Source: Micrasema longulum (taxonomy: Eukaryota > Arthropoda > Insecta > Trichoptera > Brachycentridae). From it: 64,000 nt of DNA. Under the pieces are notes generated by a model. That model was not told the origin of the DNA. It saw nothing but the letters and a program-made list of their open reading frames with translations, and made no database searches. Location: contig JAGVSM010000815.1 in NCBI GenBank assembly GCA_022494885.1, forward strand, positions 93,083-157,082, read 5' to 3'. Both the position numbers and the translations under genes were made by a program. Below, piece after piece: positions 12,301-22,600 of the stretch (its first letter is position 1; each line of letters opens with the position of its first letter).

Positions 12301-14540
12301 AAAATACTCGTATATTAAATAATGTGAATGAAATTATTATGTAGGTGCTCATCTGGTTGATAAAGGCCCAGAAAGAGATTGGAGAGGATCCGACCGTAGA
12401 CCAGCTTAAAGATTTTATATGGAAAACTCTCAAGTCCGGGCAAGTGGTACCGGGGTATGGGCACGCTGTCCTCAGGAAAACAGATCCTAGGTAAATACTT
12501 TTTTTTAAAAGTATTAACACTTTGTATCCCGGAGCCGTGTAAACACGTGATTATATAACCATGCGTTGTGTCCCGGGTCCCGTGTTTGCACGTGGTTTAC
12601 CGGCTGTCTAAAAAAGTGCATTTTATTGACATTTAGTGATTTTTATTGGTACTTTTTTGCTGCTGGTAAACCACGTGAAAACACGGGACCGTAGCACAAC
12701 GCATGGTTATTATAATCACATGTTTACACGGCTCCGGGATACAAAGCACAGAAAAAGGAGTGAGGCCCTGTATATGTGCAAACATTGCAATGCGCAATGT
12801 GGCTCTCCATAAAGGCCAATGTTGGAAAAACTATCATACAAAAATTACTTATTTAATTTTTTCAAATAAATATGAGAAGTTTCAATTGATTAAACCTAGT
12901 ATTTTCATAATTATGACACTTTTAAGAAACCCTTCACAAAGCATGAAATTTCACAAAAATGGGCCGGGCACAGGGTAAATTCTATGTGTATTCGGCCGGT
13001 ACTCCAAAGTTGTAATGTAAGCATTTATAAGAAATAGACCGATACATCAAAAAGAAATCCCTCATGATGGCTTTTAAAAATCATAGTATTAATTGACCAA
13101 AAAAATCACTTCTGATTTTGAGAAATATTTTTTTATTGATCAAGATACGCTGCACTTAAAGTGGCAATGTAGTGCCCCGTGCACCAGTGGGTGTGAATGG
13201 AGAAATGATAATGATGTTATCTTTGTTCCCAGATATGTCTGCCAGCGAGAGTTTGCCCTGAAACACTTGCCCGATGATAAGATGTTCAAGCTAGTTTCCA
13301 ACATGTACGAGGTAGTACCTCCCATCCTCACGGAGCTGGGGAAGGTTCAGAACCCCTGGCCAAATGTGGACGCTCACTCCGGTGTGCTTTTGCAGGTCAC
13401 CCATTTATTATTTATAATATTTATTTCCGCAACATAGTACAATGAAAATATAAAAACTTTTCAATAAGGAAAGTCTTGACCGGTGTTTCTCGGTGTTCGA
13501 AAATGCTTAGGAAGCGATAAGGTGTTTTATGGGGCGATTTCATAATTTTGTTTTCAACTACGCTTTATATAACCAACAAAAATCCACAAATATTAAATAT
13601 GATAATCATTGAGATATGCATTTAAAGGTAATTTTTGCAAATCACTGAATTAGGCATTTACTAAAATTATAAAAAAACCTTTACGTGAATTATTTTTTCA
13701 CAAAACTGCTTTATTTAAACGCTCATTATAAACAAACTACTTGAACGATTTCTGCACTGTGATAACAGAAACAAATGTGAAATTCTACAAAAACACTAAT
13801 GCCACATCTAAACAGCGCAATCTAGAGGTTTCATAAAAACTTAAGAGAAACCTATGTATATTTAGTAGTATACAAAATATAATGTTATGTTTTTGTAAAT
13901 AGATGTCGAGATTCGTATATTTTGTAAGGCTGAGATAAGCATTATCAAAAAAATTGGGAAAAAGTTCTGCGTTGATTTGGACATGTAGATCGAATGGACA
14001 GCGAATGAACTGCTAAAATGATTTACGATACAAATGTTGATGGATGCAGAAAACGAGGAAGGCCGTGAAAGACATGGGATGACCAAATCCAACAAATACT
14101 TGAAGATGGACTTGTCAAAAGTCAGAATAATTGGCAAACGTGTATGAAAAGATGTATTAATGTAGAGAAAGCGAGATCTGGATGCAAAGACAGAGTGGCA
14201 TGGTGTTTTATCCTCTTTGCCATGATGAATTGAAACGGCATGATGGTTTGTTTAAAAAAAAACATTTAGCCACATTAAAAATATTGTTGACTTTCATTTC
14301 AGTTGGACCATCAATATGCATATGCAATGTGTATATGTAATTAATTTCTTAATATTTCCACAGTATTACTGCATGAAAGAGATGAACTACTACACCGTGT
14401 TGTTTGGTGTATCCCGAGCTCTGGGTGTACTGGCCCAGTTAGTCTGGTCCCGTGCCCTCGGATTCCCCATCGAGAGACCTAAATCATTGACCACCGAAGC
14501 TCTAGTCAAGCAGTTCGGCCACGACAACAAGTGTGGCTAG
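3395..14540 (+). CDS. CS: citrate synthase, mitochondrial
   Basis: Condenses acetyl-CoA with oxaloacetate to citrate, the entry step of the TCA cycle, in the mitochondrial matrix. Ten coding exons: 3395-3436, 4455-4613, 5396-5503, 7540-7661, 9656-9812, 10644-10843, 11951-12083, 12345-12490, 13233-13395, 14364-14540. All introns are GT-AG and all phases agree, giving 468 aa against 466 in human. The start is the ATG of MFKFTQNLF, a basic and hydroxylated N-terminus typical of a mitochondrial presequence. All three catalytic residues of the family are present: His301 in GPLHGLANQ, His347 in [14 protein letters not shown] and Asp402 in [10 protein letters not shown]. The CoA and oxaloacetate loops (SDHEGGN, 263-269) are intact. 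The C-terminus has no peroxisomal SKL-type signal. Introns carry a hAT element, CR1-like LINE pieces, SINEs and a foldback MITE. The Drosophila orthologue is kdn. Confidence 0.97.
3955..4045 (-). repeat. dispersed repeat shared with 30715-30785
   Basis: The sequence AATATAAACCTTGTATA followed by AAAGCAACTCCCATA recurs in the opposite orientation at 30715-30785. Element type unknown; it lies in citrate synthase intron 1 directly before a 370-bp-family repeat. Confidence 0.6.
4047..4395 (+). repeat. 370-bp dispersed repeat, copy 1
   Basis: This copy starts at the TCTGTCTACAAACATTTGG word, runs through GATAAAGGTTTCAGCTCTTT and GGATGTTTAAACATAGGCAG, and ends after CCTAGTCTTCCATATTCC. Its start lies in the middle of the unit as seen in other copies, so it is circularly permuted. 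It ends about 60 bases before citrate synthase exon 2. Confidence 0.75.
4645..5269. mobile_element. non-autonomous hAT DNA transposon
   Basis: Terminal inverted repeats CAGTGATTCCCAAAGT and, on the other strand, CAGAGGTTCCCAAACT are typical of the hAT superfamily. The element is flanked by an exact 8-bp duplication CTTTAGAT at 4637-4644 and 5270-5277. Subterminal GGGGTCTAC repeats occur in both ends. It is 625 bases, has no transposase frame, and sits 31 bases after the donor of citrate synthase exon 2. Confidence 0.92.
6395..6580 (+). repeat. 370-bp dispersed repeat, copy 2
   Basis: Contains GGATGTTTAAACATGGGCAG, TACACAGTGTGTAAAGTGGC and the CCAGCCAATGACA word common to the family. It abuts a minus-strand LINE remnant in citrate synthase intron 3. 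Confidence 0.75.
6575..6865 (-). mobile_element. non-LTR retrotransposon, reverse-transcriptase C-terminal fragment
   Basis: Minus-strand translation reads [16 protein letters not shown], then [18 protein letters not shown] and [14 protein letters not shown]. The WGG...I.Q...I.I...P order is typical of the C-terminal part of CR1/jockey-like polymerases. No start or full domain is present. Confidence 0.7.
7070..7450. repeat. 370-bp dispersed repeat, head-to-head inverted pair
   Basis: Bases 7070-7230 match the family on the minus strand, and 7231-7450 match it on the plus strand, meeting at about TTTTGTGAAGGATGTAGATG. The plus half ends only about 90 bases before citrate synthase exon 4. A similar inverted junction occurs near 39390. 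Confidence 0.7.
7885..7990 (+). mobile_element. tRNA-derived SINE head, diverged
   Basis: The words CGCCTTGCAGTGTTGTAG, CACCTACCATGCTCGAGGTC and TCGGGTTATTC match the tRNA-like head of the SINE family in this window. The body is not recognisable. Confidence 0.55.
8235..8362 (+). mobile_element. tRNA-derived SINE body fragment
   Basis: Contains CCTGGACTGGTGCTTGAAGC, then GTGCCAATGTAG, CGCCCTATGCACCACTG and a terminal ATGATGATG run, all shared with other SINE copies. The tRNA-like head is missing or too diverged. Confidence 0.7.
8437..9240 (+). mobile_element. CR1/I-like non-LTR retrotransposon 3' fragment
   Basis: An open frame at 8437-8811 reads [20 protein letters not shown], then [14 protein letters not shown] and [18 protein letters not shown], which is the typical C-terminal region of CR1-like reverse transcriptases. 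The frame is broken after 8811. The piece ends in a TAAATAAATAAA tail near 9240, the expected 3' end. It lies in citrate synthase intron 4. Confidence 0.85.
9980..10160 (+). mobile_element. non-LTR reverse-transcriptase fragment
   Basis: Plus-strand translation gives [20 protein letters not shown], matching the A-F-D-K-V-(D/N)-H block of LINE reverse transcriptases, followed by degraded sequence. It lies in citrate synthase intron 5 and may be the same family as the 8437 fragment. Confidence 0.65.
11271..11340 (+). mobile_element. tRNA-like SINE head of another type
   Basis: GATGTGGCTAGTGTGCCAG resembles a pol III A box region and AGATTCGAATCCTG a B box, 30-40 bases apart. No acceptor stem can be formed, so it is not a tRNA gene. 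Confidence 0.45.
11450..11768 (-). mobile_element. tRNA-derived SINE, long form
   Basis: On the minus strand it has a leader beginning near TCCAGGCGGATGAAGAATAC, a tRNA-like part with CGAGGTCCTGGGTTTGATTC, and the family body. The same leader occurs in the copies at 27525-27770 and 49790-50112. The copy sits in citrate synthase intron 6 about 180 bases before exon 7. Confidence 0.75.
12520..12746. mobile_element. foldback MITE with ~98-bp inverted arms
   Basis: Arms 12520-12619 and 12649-12746 are reverse complements, starting CTTTGTATCCCGGAGCCGTG. The spacer is about 30 bases. GC is higher than the surroundings. The element begins 30 bases after the donor of citrate synthase exon 8. No clear target duplication was seen. 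Confidence 0.85.
13135..13217 (+). mobile_element. tRNA-derived SINE 3' end
   Basis: GATCAAGATACGCTGCACTT, GCAATGTAGTGCCCCGTGCA and a final AATGATAATGATG match the SINE body end. The copy stops 15 bases before the acceptor of citrate synthase exon 9. Confidence 0.75.
13890..14240 (+). mobile_element. LINE C-terminal fragment
   Basis: Plus-strand translation contains [29 protein letters not shown] and [16 protein letters not shown], the classic tail of a LINE polymerase, broken by three TGA codons. Related pieces are at 46920-47165 and 54905-55120. It lies in citrate synthase intron 9. Confidence 0.8.
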
Positions 14541-14968
14541 AAGCGCTCTAGTTTTAGTCTCAGACATAAATTTGGGGCAATTTTACTTTAACGCGAAAGA
14601 ATCCCCTTTTGTTTAAAATTAGTTTTTAAATACTTCACAGAGAAAATTCTTTAAAATTAATCAACTTTTGAGGAGTGTAGCAACACACATTGCAGGTAAA
14701 GTGCCAACTGACAAAATGTTCAAACATTTGTATTCAAAGTTTTTACTCGTGAACTTTTTGCCAAATGTTTTTTTTGTTTTGATATTTTTAATGAACACAA
14801 ATGTTTTGTGCATAAAGAGCCAGGATAAAAAGGTTTTTGGATTATGCTGATTACAGAAATGTAATATAATCAACGAGTTTATTTCGCAAGCAATGGGCTC
14901 ATGTGAAAATATCACTCACTGAGAACCAGATACATACTAAGTGTATACATTCTAACTGATTTATGGCC

Positions 14969-14980
14969 AATAAAATAAAA
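14969..14980 (+). promoter_or_regulatory. probable polyadenylation signal of citrate synthase
   Basis: Two overlapping AATAAA hexamers lie about 430 bases after the stop codon, just before a SINE. No closer hexamer was noticed in the 3' UTR. The assignment is inferred from position only. Confidence 0.45.
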
Positions 14981-14984
14981 CTAC

Positions 14985-15195
14985 CATCATCATTTCCCTA
15001 TCCGCATCAGTGGTGCATAGGGCAGTGCATTGGCACTCCAATTTCAGAGTATCTAGATTGTCTTTGTTACATAAGGGTGCCAGTCCAGAAACAATGAAAT
15101 ATTGCCGTGTAAAACCACCTTTAAAACTAATATGTATTTACGTTCATCCTACCAGGAATCGACCCAGGACTTTATTGAACAGGACCATTAAAAAG
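14985..15195 (-). mobile_element. tRNA-derived SINE
   Basis: On the plus strand it reads CATCATCATTTCCC, GTGGTGCATAGGGCAGTGCA, GGTGCCAGTCCAGAAACAAT and CAGGAATCGACCCAGGAC, i.e. a reversed body and partial tRNA-like head. Confidence 0.75.
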
Positions 15196-16432
15196 AAGTT
15201 CCAGTGTATTTTTGTCACCATACCATTGAGTTTGATTTATGTATATTAATTAATTTAATATATTAATTAATCGCATTGTAGAAACATTCTTCCCCTTGCA
15301 CATTCGTGCTATCTCTAGCAAACATAGGGCTGAAGATATCTTAATTTGATGGGTTTGTGTTATGATGTGTGATGATGCAAAAAAAATTACATTCCAGTAA
15401 TTTATTCTGCTTAATCAATAGGGAAATATCACTTTTGCATTACAATGAATAAAAAAACAAATATGTTTTACTAGTATAAAAAATATTTTTGAATTTATAA
15501 TTTTGAATTCCCGCAAAAACGGCCCATTGCATTGGCCACGCCCCTAATACGGCACAATTTGGGTAAATTTTGAACTTGTGACCTTTTAAATTAAAATACA
15601 ACATCGTCACCAATCTTGACGTCACAATTATTAAGGCCAATAATGTTGCGTTTTTTTGTAGGGACATATTTTTTAATAAGTTATTTATGAAAACATTTCT
15701 CTAGGCTATCCATATTAATTTTGAAAATGCAACTAACTTTTCTAAATCCATTTTGATATATTTTTATCAGTATTTGTAGTATGTGATATTTCCCCATTAC
15801 CGATTGAAAAAAAAATTATCAGTATTGTTGCGATTATTCTAATAAATTGCTAATAAAAAAAAAGTGATATTACACTTGTATGTACTGAATTTACCTTATG
15901 TGACTGTATTCTATTGTGTTTAGTCATTTCGCATGTAAAATTAGTTGACAAAATGTCGAAATAGGTATCCAAAATACCTAAAAGTGAATAATAGAAAATA
16001 ATGTATTATATTTATATTTTTCCTCTAAACATATTTTGAATAAATCTCCCCAATTAATTATACCGTGGAGTAATGTTCATAAACCCTTTTAAACCTGAAT
16101 GAAAAAATATTTCAGATTGTATATGTACTAACGGATTATTTAAAAAAAAAATCTTTTGTACTATAGAAATTATTTAATGTCAATATTTCTGTGGCTTGGA
16201 TCTAGAAGGGCCAATGTCATATTTCATGTTTTTCTTGCCTCTATTTTGTAGAGGGCCGATGTCAATTAAAATACTTATATATTTAACCATTTTATGCACA
16301 CATACGCGTGTTGTAATGTTTTTTTATTAATATTGGTTATTAAAGATATCAAACAGTTCATTATAACCACAAAACGGCTAAACAATTACTCTCCTGTAAT
16401 ATTACAATTGACAACACTGGCCCTCATACTGG

Positions 16433-16770
16433 GTGTTCTTTAAACCCTGTCACATCCGAAACCACGATAATCAGTATGCGCAAGAAGACATATTAGCATA
16501 TTAAAAAAAATATTTAAAACAGAAATGTTTTTTAAATAAAATATTTAAAAAAACAAAGCGAGGGAAGCGTGGCCGCGCAGTTGGCGGTGAATCAGACTCC
16601 GCCCTCCCCCTCCTTGTTTCTCCCCTGCAGAAGTAAGCAACCACTTGCTTTTTTTGATATTTTATTTTTTTAAATTTTATTCGTTCTAAAAATTTATTTC
16701 AATGTGCCATTATGTCTTCTTGCTCATACTGATCATCGTGGTTTCAGATGTGACAGGGTTTAATGAACAC
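16433..16770. mobile_element. MITE with ~68-bp terminal inverted repeats
   Basis: Left arm 16433-16500 and right arm 16703-16770 are reverse complements; both contain AAACCCTGTCACATC, AACCACGAT and CAAGAAGACATA with few mismatches. The 200-base centre is AT-rich with a GC-rich insert. No transposase frame. Confidence 0.82.
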
Positions 16771-16967
16771 TAGAACTAAATCTGGTGTTTTTTTTCAATA
16801 TATTTAGTTGCTTTTTTAAAAATAATCATGTTTCATGTAACGTTACTTATTTTAAAAATGTGATAATAAAGTAGAATATTAATTTATTTCATTAAAAAAA
16901 TATGCAAAATTTATTTGTTTTTGTTTTTGTGAAAAATTATTCCCCATCAATTTTATTATTATTATTT

Positions 16968-17060
16968 CATCATTATCATTCCCATTTTTGCACCTAATGT
17001 AAAGTGCATATGGCACTGCATTGGTATAATGGCAGCGTATCTTGATCATTATATCTTCTT
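16968..17060 (-). mobile_element. tRNA-derived SINE body fragment
   Basis: Contains CATTATCATTCCC, GCACCTAATG, ATATGGCACTGCATTGGTA and GCGTATCTTGATCATT, the reversed SINE body. It directly precedes the Helitron-like left end. Confidence 0.65.
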
Positions 17061-17064
17061 TATA

Positions 17065-17925
17065 TCTATATTTATAAAAAGCAATGTCCGTATGTGTGTC
17101 CTCGATGGGCTGAATTGCGTGCGTGCAGGACCAATTTGCATGCGGTTTTCAGCAAAATGTAGAACTTTTCCATGAGCATAATTATTCTTAAAATTTTCAA
17201 TTTATTACTGAAGAAAAAAAGTTAGGATCGTAAATGTTTTTTTTTCAACATTAACCAGGGCTGCATTCGCAGAGAACAAAAAAATTGGAAGGACGTTATT
17301 TTTTTGTGTACAAAAAAGATTGTTTTTTAATGTTTACAAACAACATTAGTTTTTATGGGTACCAATCAGATTATTTCCTTAAATTCCTTATAATTTCTAA
17401 CAATTTATTTCTTTTTACTTGATTTTTGGTAACACTAAAATAATATTAACTGACATTCATAACGTTTTTGAAAATCGCATTCCAAAATAAAGTACACCCC
17501 TGTTGGTAAAAAGAGCACAGTTTGACATTTGCAAAAAGAATTATATATTTGAAAATTAATTATTTAAAGTTTTGGAACTCAACCATAAACGTACCTAGCT
17601 ATCTAAAAAAATAACAAAATCGGTTCAGGTTTGAGGTGCGGAAAACGGGTCTCTCAAAAAACCAAAGGTCTGACATGCTGTTGTCTTTTTCGCTCAGTAT
17701 CGGGGAGGCATCTGCAAGACAGTGACAGGAAAACAATATTTGAATACCTATTTATAAACATTCTCTGTCTTCACAATTTATGTAAACCGAAACACAAAAT
17801 AATAATGTATACGTACATATCTAATTTAGCGTAAATACAATAATTGATATCAAACTTTCGATTGTGTTCATTTAATCTACGGTACTCAAATCTAACAATA
17901 GCAAAGCATTGCCGGGTTCCGCTTA
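17065..17925 (+). mobile_element. Helitron-like non-autonomous element
   Basis: The left end TCTATATTTATAAAAAGCAA followed by TGTCCGTATGTGTGTC resembles insect Helitron 5' ends. The right end has CAATAGCAAAGCATTGCCGG and GTTCCGCTTA, the usual short hairpin followed by a CTRR-like end, here degraded to CTTA. No Rep/helicase frame is present. Boundaries are inferred from these ends. Confidence 0.55.
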
Positions 17926-17959
17926 TTATATATATAATACGACACGATACGATATTCCA

Positions 17960-18270
17960 ATATCCTTTTGGTATAAATCTATAAATATTTTATCCGTTAG
18001 AGCTTTATTATGGTCCAAGCTGGTTTCTCAGCATGCGTCTCTATCTGAATATATAAATAAATTGGAGCATGTATATAATACTCGGTTCACTAGTAGTGTG
18101 TAGATGGACTAGCTCTCCTTAAATTCAATAATAAATACGTGAAAAGAACACTAGAGTACAATATACCAAAAATGTATAATATGCTCCCATTAAATATAAA
18201 AATAATAAAAACTTATCTGGTTCAAAAGAAAGACGTCTGCTGAAAATCTGGCTTTTAGAACGTGGTTTTT
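17960..18270 (+). mobile_element. degraded LINE 3' fragment
   Basis: Frame fragments HVYNTRF, LEYNIPKMYNMLPLNIK and YLVQKKD resemble the last part of LINE polymerase frames. Several frame breaks. Family uncertain. Confidence 0.4.
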
Positions 18271-18599
18271 TATATTGAAATTTTTTTATGTTTTTCTTTT
18301 TTATTTGGTCAATTTTGATTCTTTTTATTTTCGATGTACATATTTTCTTTTTTTTTCCATAGTAATAAGAGTTTTTATATGCTTATAGAATTTAAGAGAT
18401 AAGATTATGTATATACATATATTGAACATAAATATGAAAAAAAAAATACATAACAAAAAATGATAAAATTGCATAACTAACAATAACAAGTTGGTAAATA
18501 ATCAACCAAAAATATTAACAATAAAAAGCAAAAAAGAAAAACATTTTTAAACATAAAGAAAAGTTAAAGAATTTTATTGCGAGAGAAAAAAAGAAATCA

Positions 18600-18890
18600 A
18601 ACTTGTTTTATAACTATCAAGTCCAGAACCAAATATATCAGCCTTGTCCTCATACTGATTACCATATCTGTGGAGCCTAGGGATAGGCGAGTGTATGTGA
18701 TAGTTGGTCCTAGAACTTGCAGAATAAAAGGGAGATCTGTGGCGGGTATGTCGACCAGGTACACGGAAACAGAATACAAAGCCATGCATGGCATAACAAA
18801 CATGAAGTGCCATATTTTGGGTGCTGTACTGTTAAATGTGTTGAAATCAATTGAAATCTCAAGCTGCAGACATTTTCAATGTAAGTAAAA
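18600..18890. other. unassigned GC-richer patch
   Basis: About 290 bases are clearly less AT-rich than either side. Both strands have short open frames (up to about 103 aa on plus, 79 aa on minus), none of which I recognise. It could be a lone exon, a pseudogene piece or an old repeat. Confidence 0.3.
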
Positions 18891-19080
18891 TGGAATATAT
18901 ATTTAAAATAATTATGTTAGGTGTTTCACCTTTGGCCCTGTCTAATGAGAAACTTCAGCCCTATGGGAAAGTGGATACTTAAAATGTTTTCTTGCGTGCG
19001 GTAAAAATTAGAGCATTAAATTAAACCAAAGTTTCTTAAAAAAGGAACGAAAACAATAATAAAAAAATATATTAATAAAA

Positions 19081-19622
19081 ACGCACTACTTTGATCGACG
19101 TCACTGGTTCATATGAACCAACCAATGATATTAGAGCGTGAAGGATATCCGGTTGGCTTACCGTAAACGAACCAATCGGAAGAACTAACGCAGAGACCAA
19201 CCTCTGACGTCACACGCGGAGTTATTTCGAAATACGAATCATAGCGCTGATAATACGATATATATATGTTTTGATTGGCTTAGTTAATTAGTCTATTAAA
19301 AAATAAAAAAAAGGCACTAAACTTCCTCATTAAATTTTATCGTATTTACATATAGGTATGTACCAACTCAAGTAGGTACCTACCGGTTTCAGATAACGTA
19401 AAATTGTGTGAATGCTTAGTTAGTTATTTTAATTTAGAACTTGTTCGTCAACTTATCTTCAAAAGTCAACTCTGAAATATATGTTATTTATGCAATGTAT
19501 TCGTGTTTTTCATGACGAAACATCGCGATGCGCCGCGATACGTCACATAACAAGTCGGCGCGTAGACTGCAATGGGTATGCTTGTCTCTTTATCGCAATG
19601 TATTTTCTAAATACTCGTGAAA
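19081..19622 (+). promoter_or_regulatory. probable promoter and 5' UTR of the carbonic anhydrase gene
   Basis: This stretch is richer in CpG than its surroundings. It holds a perfect CRE palindrome TGACGTCA at 19205-19212, a near copy GACGTCAC at 19097-19104, and CCAAT sequences near 19119 and 19171. No clear TATA box sits close to the start codon. The first coding exon follows directly, so the transcription start probably lies between about 19250 and 19600. Function is inferred from composition and position. Confidence 0.5.
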
Positions 19623-22600
19623 ATGGACCGAATTCTAAGAGGAATTATGCGATACCGGTATTTAGACAGAGACGTTATGGTCAAACAGTTTCAAAAAGTA
19701 AAGGATAATCCGCAGGTGAGTTTTGACATTACATTTTGACGTTTCTCATCACGTTAGATAAAGTTTCTTTCGAGCCCCGCGATTGATAATTGATACTAGG
19801 AAAATAGTAACACTAAGTAATAAAATAATTTCATTTTTATGGCGTAGAATACAAAACATTATACCTTGTACGCAAGTCCCATGTATTTTTTTATTTTTGT
19901 TAAAGTTTTGTTGTGCAGGGATTCGCTTGGGTGAACTTCATAGCCATTCCTTTTCAATATTATGTATTAAAATACCAATTAAATGATTATTTTTCAGCCC
20001 AAAGCCGTATTTTTTACATGTATGGACAGTAGAATGATTCCGACGCGATTTACAGAAACTTGCGTAGGGGACATGTTCGTAGGTAAGCAAATTTTTCAAT
20101 ATATCAATCAATTTTTTTCGAACTTTAACTGAACAATTTTAGGCGGGAAATTTCACTTTTTAATTTTCAAATATTGTTTTTAGAAAAGAGAAAATGAAAT
20201 GTCAAATGAAAACTTTAATGAATCAAAACAGCTTTTAACGGAAAAAATCATATTAAATACATCAAAATAACAACAACAAAAAAATTATGGCGGTATTTAT
20301 ATTTTTCTGTTGGGAAGAATAATTAATATTATGATTTATCATGTAAAATACCGCACTTTGAATTTACTATAAATCGGTTACCATGTCTAAACTATAGAAT
20401 TAAAAATAGTCCAGAAGGAGCGTAGAATCATATTCGAATACATCGGACTGTGTCCAATAATTCCCCCACTATGCTTCACTTTCGCCGCGCGCATTCGTAA
20501 TGCCGCAGCGTAATGTTGCACGGTGGGAAAAAATATAATTATAACACAAATGTAAGGTTAAAAAAAAGCAATCTGTTAATTTCTCTAAAATTTATTGTGC
20601 ACGCGGAAATATTGATTGACACAACAGAGTAGATAAGTAAAGGGTCATTTAATAAGAGTAATTGAATTAATGAACTTTAAACTTAAAACATAAAACAAAT
20701 TTTATTTTACATAAAACGGATATTTTTATATCATGTTAAATAATATTTGATGTTTTAAAGATAAAGTCGGTCAAATGTCCACGATAGAGTTGTTTAATCC
20801 GAAATCCAATTTTCATTAGTTCTCTCATTAGATGAGCAAAGTAGGGTAAAACAATTTACTACCCTGGCAACACTAACGAAATGTTCATTTTGTTTCTTCG
20901 AAAATCTGACAGATGGAAAAATAATCCAATTTTTATGTAATGCATTTGTTACATACACATTCATTTGCTAATTACACATGAAATGTGATTGTTTCATCCT
21001 GCATCCTGTTTCTTTAAGATCTTAGCAGTATTTCTACACTTTAAAAGGAGACAACACGGCATAGTTGCATTCAAATCAGGAGTTGCGTACTGAGCGACGT
21101 CTACAAAGAAACTAATGGGTCAAAACGTAAACCTACTCATTTATGAGTAGTTTAGTCGCCTTCTGTTTTATGTGGGTATGCGGTTTCTGGACTATTCTTA
21201 ATTATATGCATCTAATAATGTTTTTTTTTTAATCTATTTTTTTATATTTTTTATTTTCATTTCACAAACAGTAAAATAAACTACAATACTCATACAATTC
21301 ATAAAAAAGCTAATAATAACAATAGACGTCTTTCACTAATTATATGTGAACAACAATAATAATAAAAATAAACTTTAAATGTTTAATTTTAACAATATTT
21401 TATATCTTTAAGATTATATCACGAACAAGAAATGTGCTTTTGTGTATTGCTATATGACAATAAGAAGTGTGAAGAGTGATTAACTATAATGGCTGTGAAT
21501 GCTTAGATTTCCGTATCTTCTCAAATAGGATTTCTATTTTGTATTTTTCAAATTTTACAATAATATTTCGTATTATTAAACCTTGCAGTTCGTAATGCTG
21601 GAAACCTGATACCACACTCTCAGCATTTTGTAGATGAACACACGAGCTGCGAGCCGGCCGCGCTAGAGTTGGGATGCATTGTCAATGATATTCGCCATAT
21701 TATAGTCTGTGGTCATACAGACTGCAAGGCCATGAATTTACTCTACACTCTGCGAGATAAACAAGAGTCATCAAAGGTAAATGATTTGGTGACAATTGAA
21801 GTATTCATTTTTGTGAATGATCACAAAAATGTATGAATTTATTAAATAAATAATTTTATTGCATGAAATAACTAATTGAATAATCTTCTTGAAATCTTAA
21901 AATCAATACCAAATATTAAAACATTTCAATCTAAATAAAAAAAACACACAAAAAACACGGAAAAAAAACACACTCCATACAGTAGAAAATTGTGTATCTT
22001 TTAAAATATAATTTCTAATTTTAAGGAATCTGTTTAAGATAGTAAAAATGAAATGTAAATAAAATGTAATAAATAAATGTATTAAAATAAATGTAAAACG
22101 AACTCCCTCTCTTAACATGAGTTTTCACTCTATCAGAGAGGTAGAAACGTAATTATAATCATTTATAAGTGTGTACCAAACATTTTGTAATGTTTTGTCT
22201 ATGGGAAAATGAAAGAAAATAGAATTTGTAATTTGTAAAGTCATCATTCTGAAACATTTTTTTCAATGGCAGCACTGATACTTTTTGAATATGTTATAAA
22301 TAAAATGCACCTCCAAAATAATTATAACTCTAATTTAAAATATAAATAACTTATAAAATTATTATAATTCCCATTTTAAGGTTGCACTACCCCCTTTTCC
22401 AAAATATCACATCGACAGTGGAAAGAAAAAAGTTTCTATGTGACATGTAGCAACTTTACAGAAGAGCCAATCAAAGATTTTTTTATATTTTTGATTAACA
22501 TTTTTCTTGGCAATTTTTCTTGGCATTTTTTCTCATGAATCAAAACATGAGTAAAACAGCATTCGGTTAAAACTTCTTTGCTGTATTTTGCATTTAACTG

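Larger units (their letters stand above)
14541..19622. other. intergenic region between citrate synthase and carbonic anhydrase
   Basis: Holds the 3' UTR of citrate synthase (to about 14985), SINE pieces, a MITE (16433-16770), a Helitron-like element (17065-17925), a LINE tail (about 17960-18270), an unassigned GC-richer patch (18600-18890) and the carbonic anhydrase promoter. The stretch 15200-16430 is AT-rich with no recognised feature. Confidence 0.6.
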
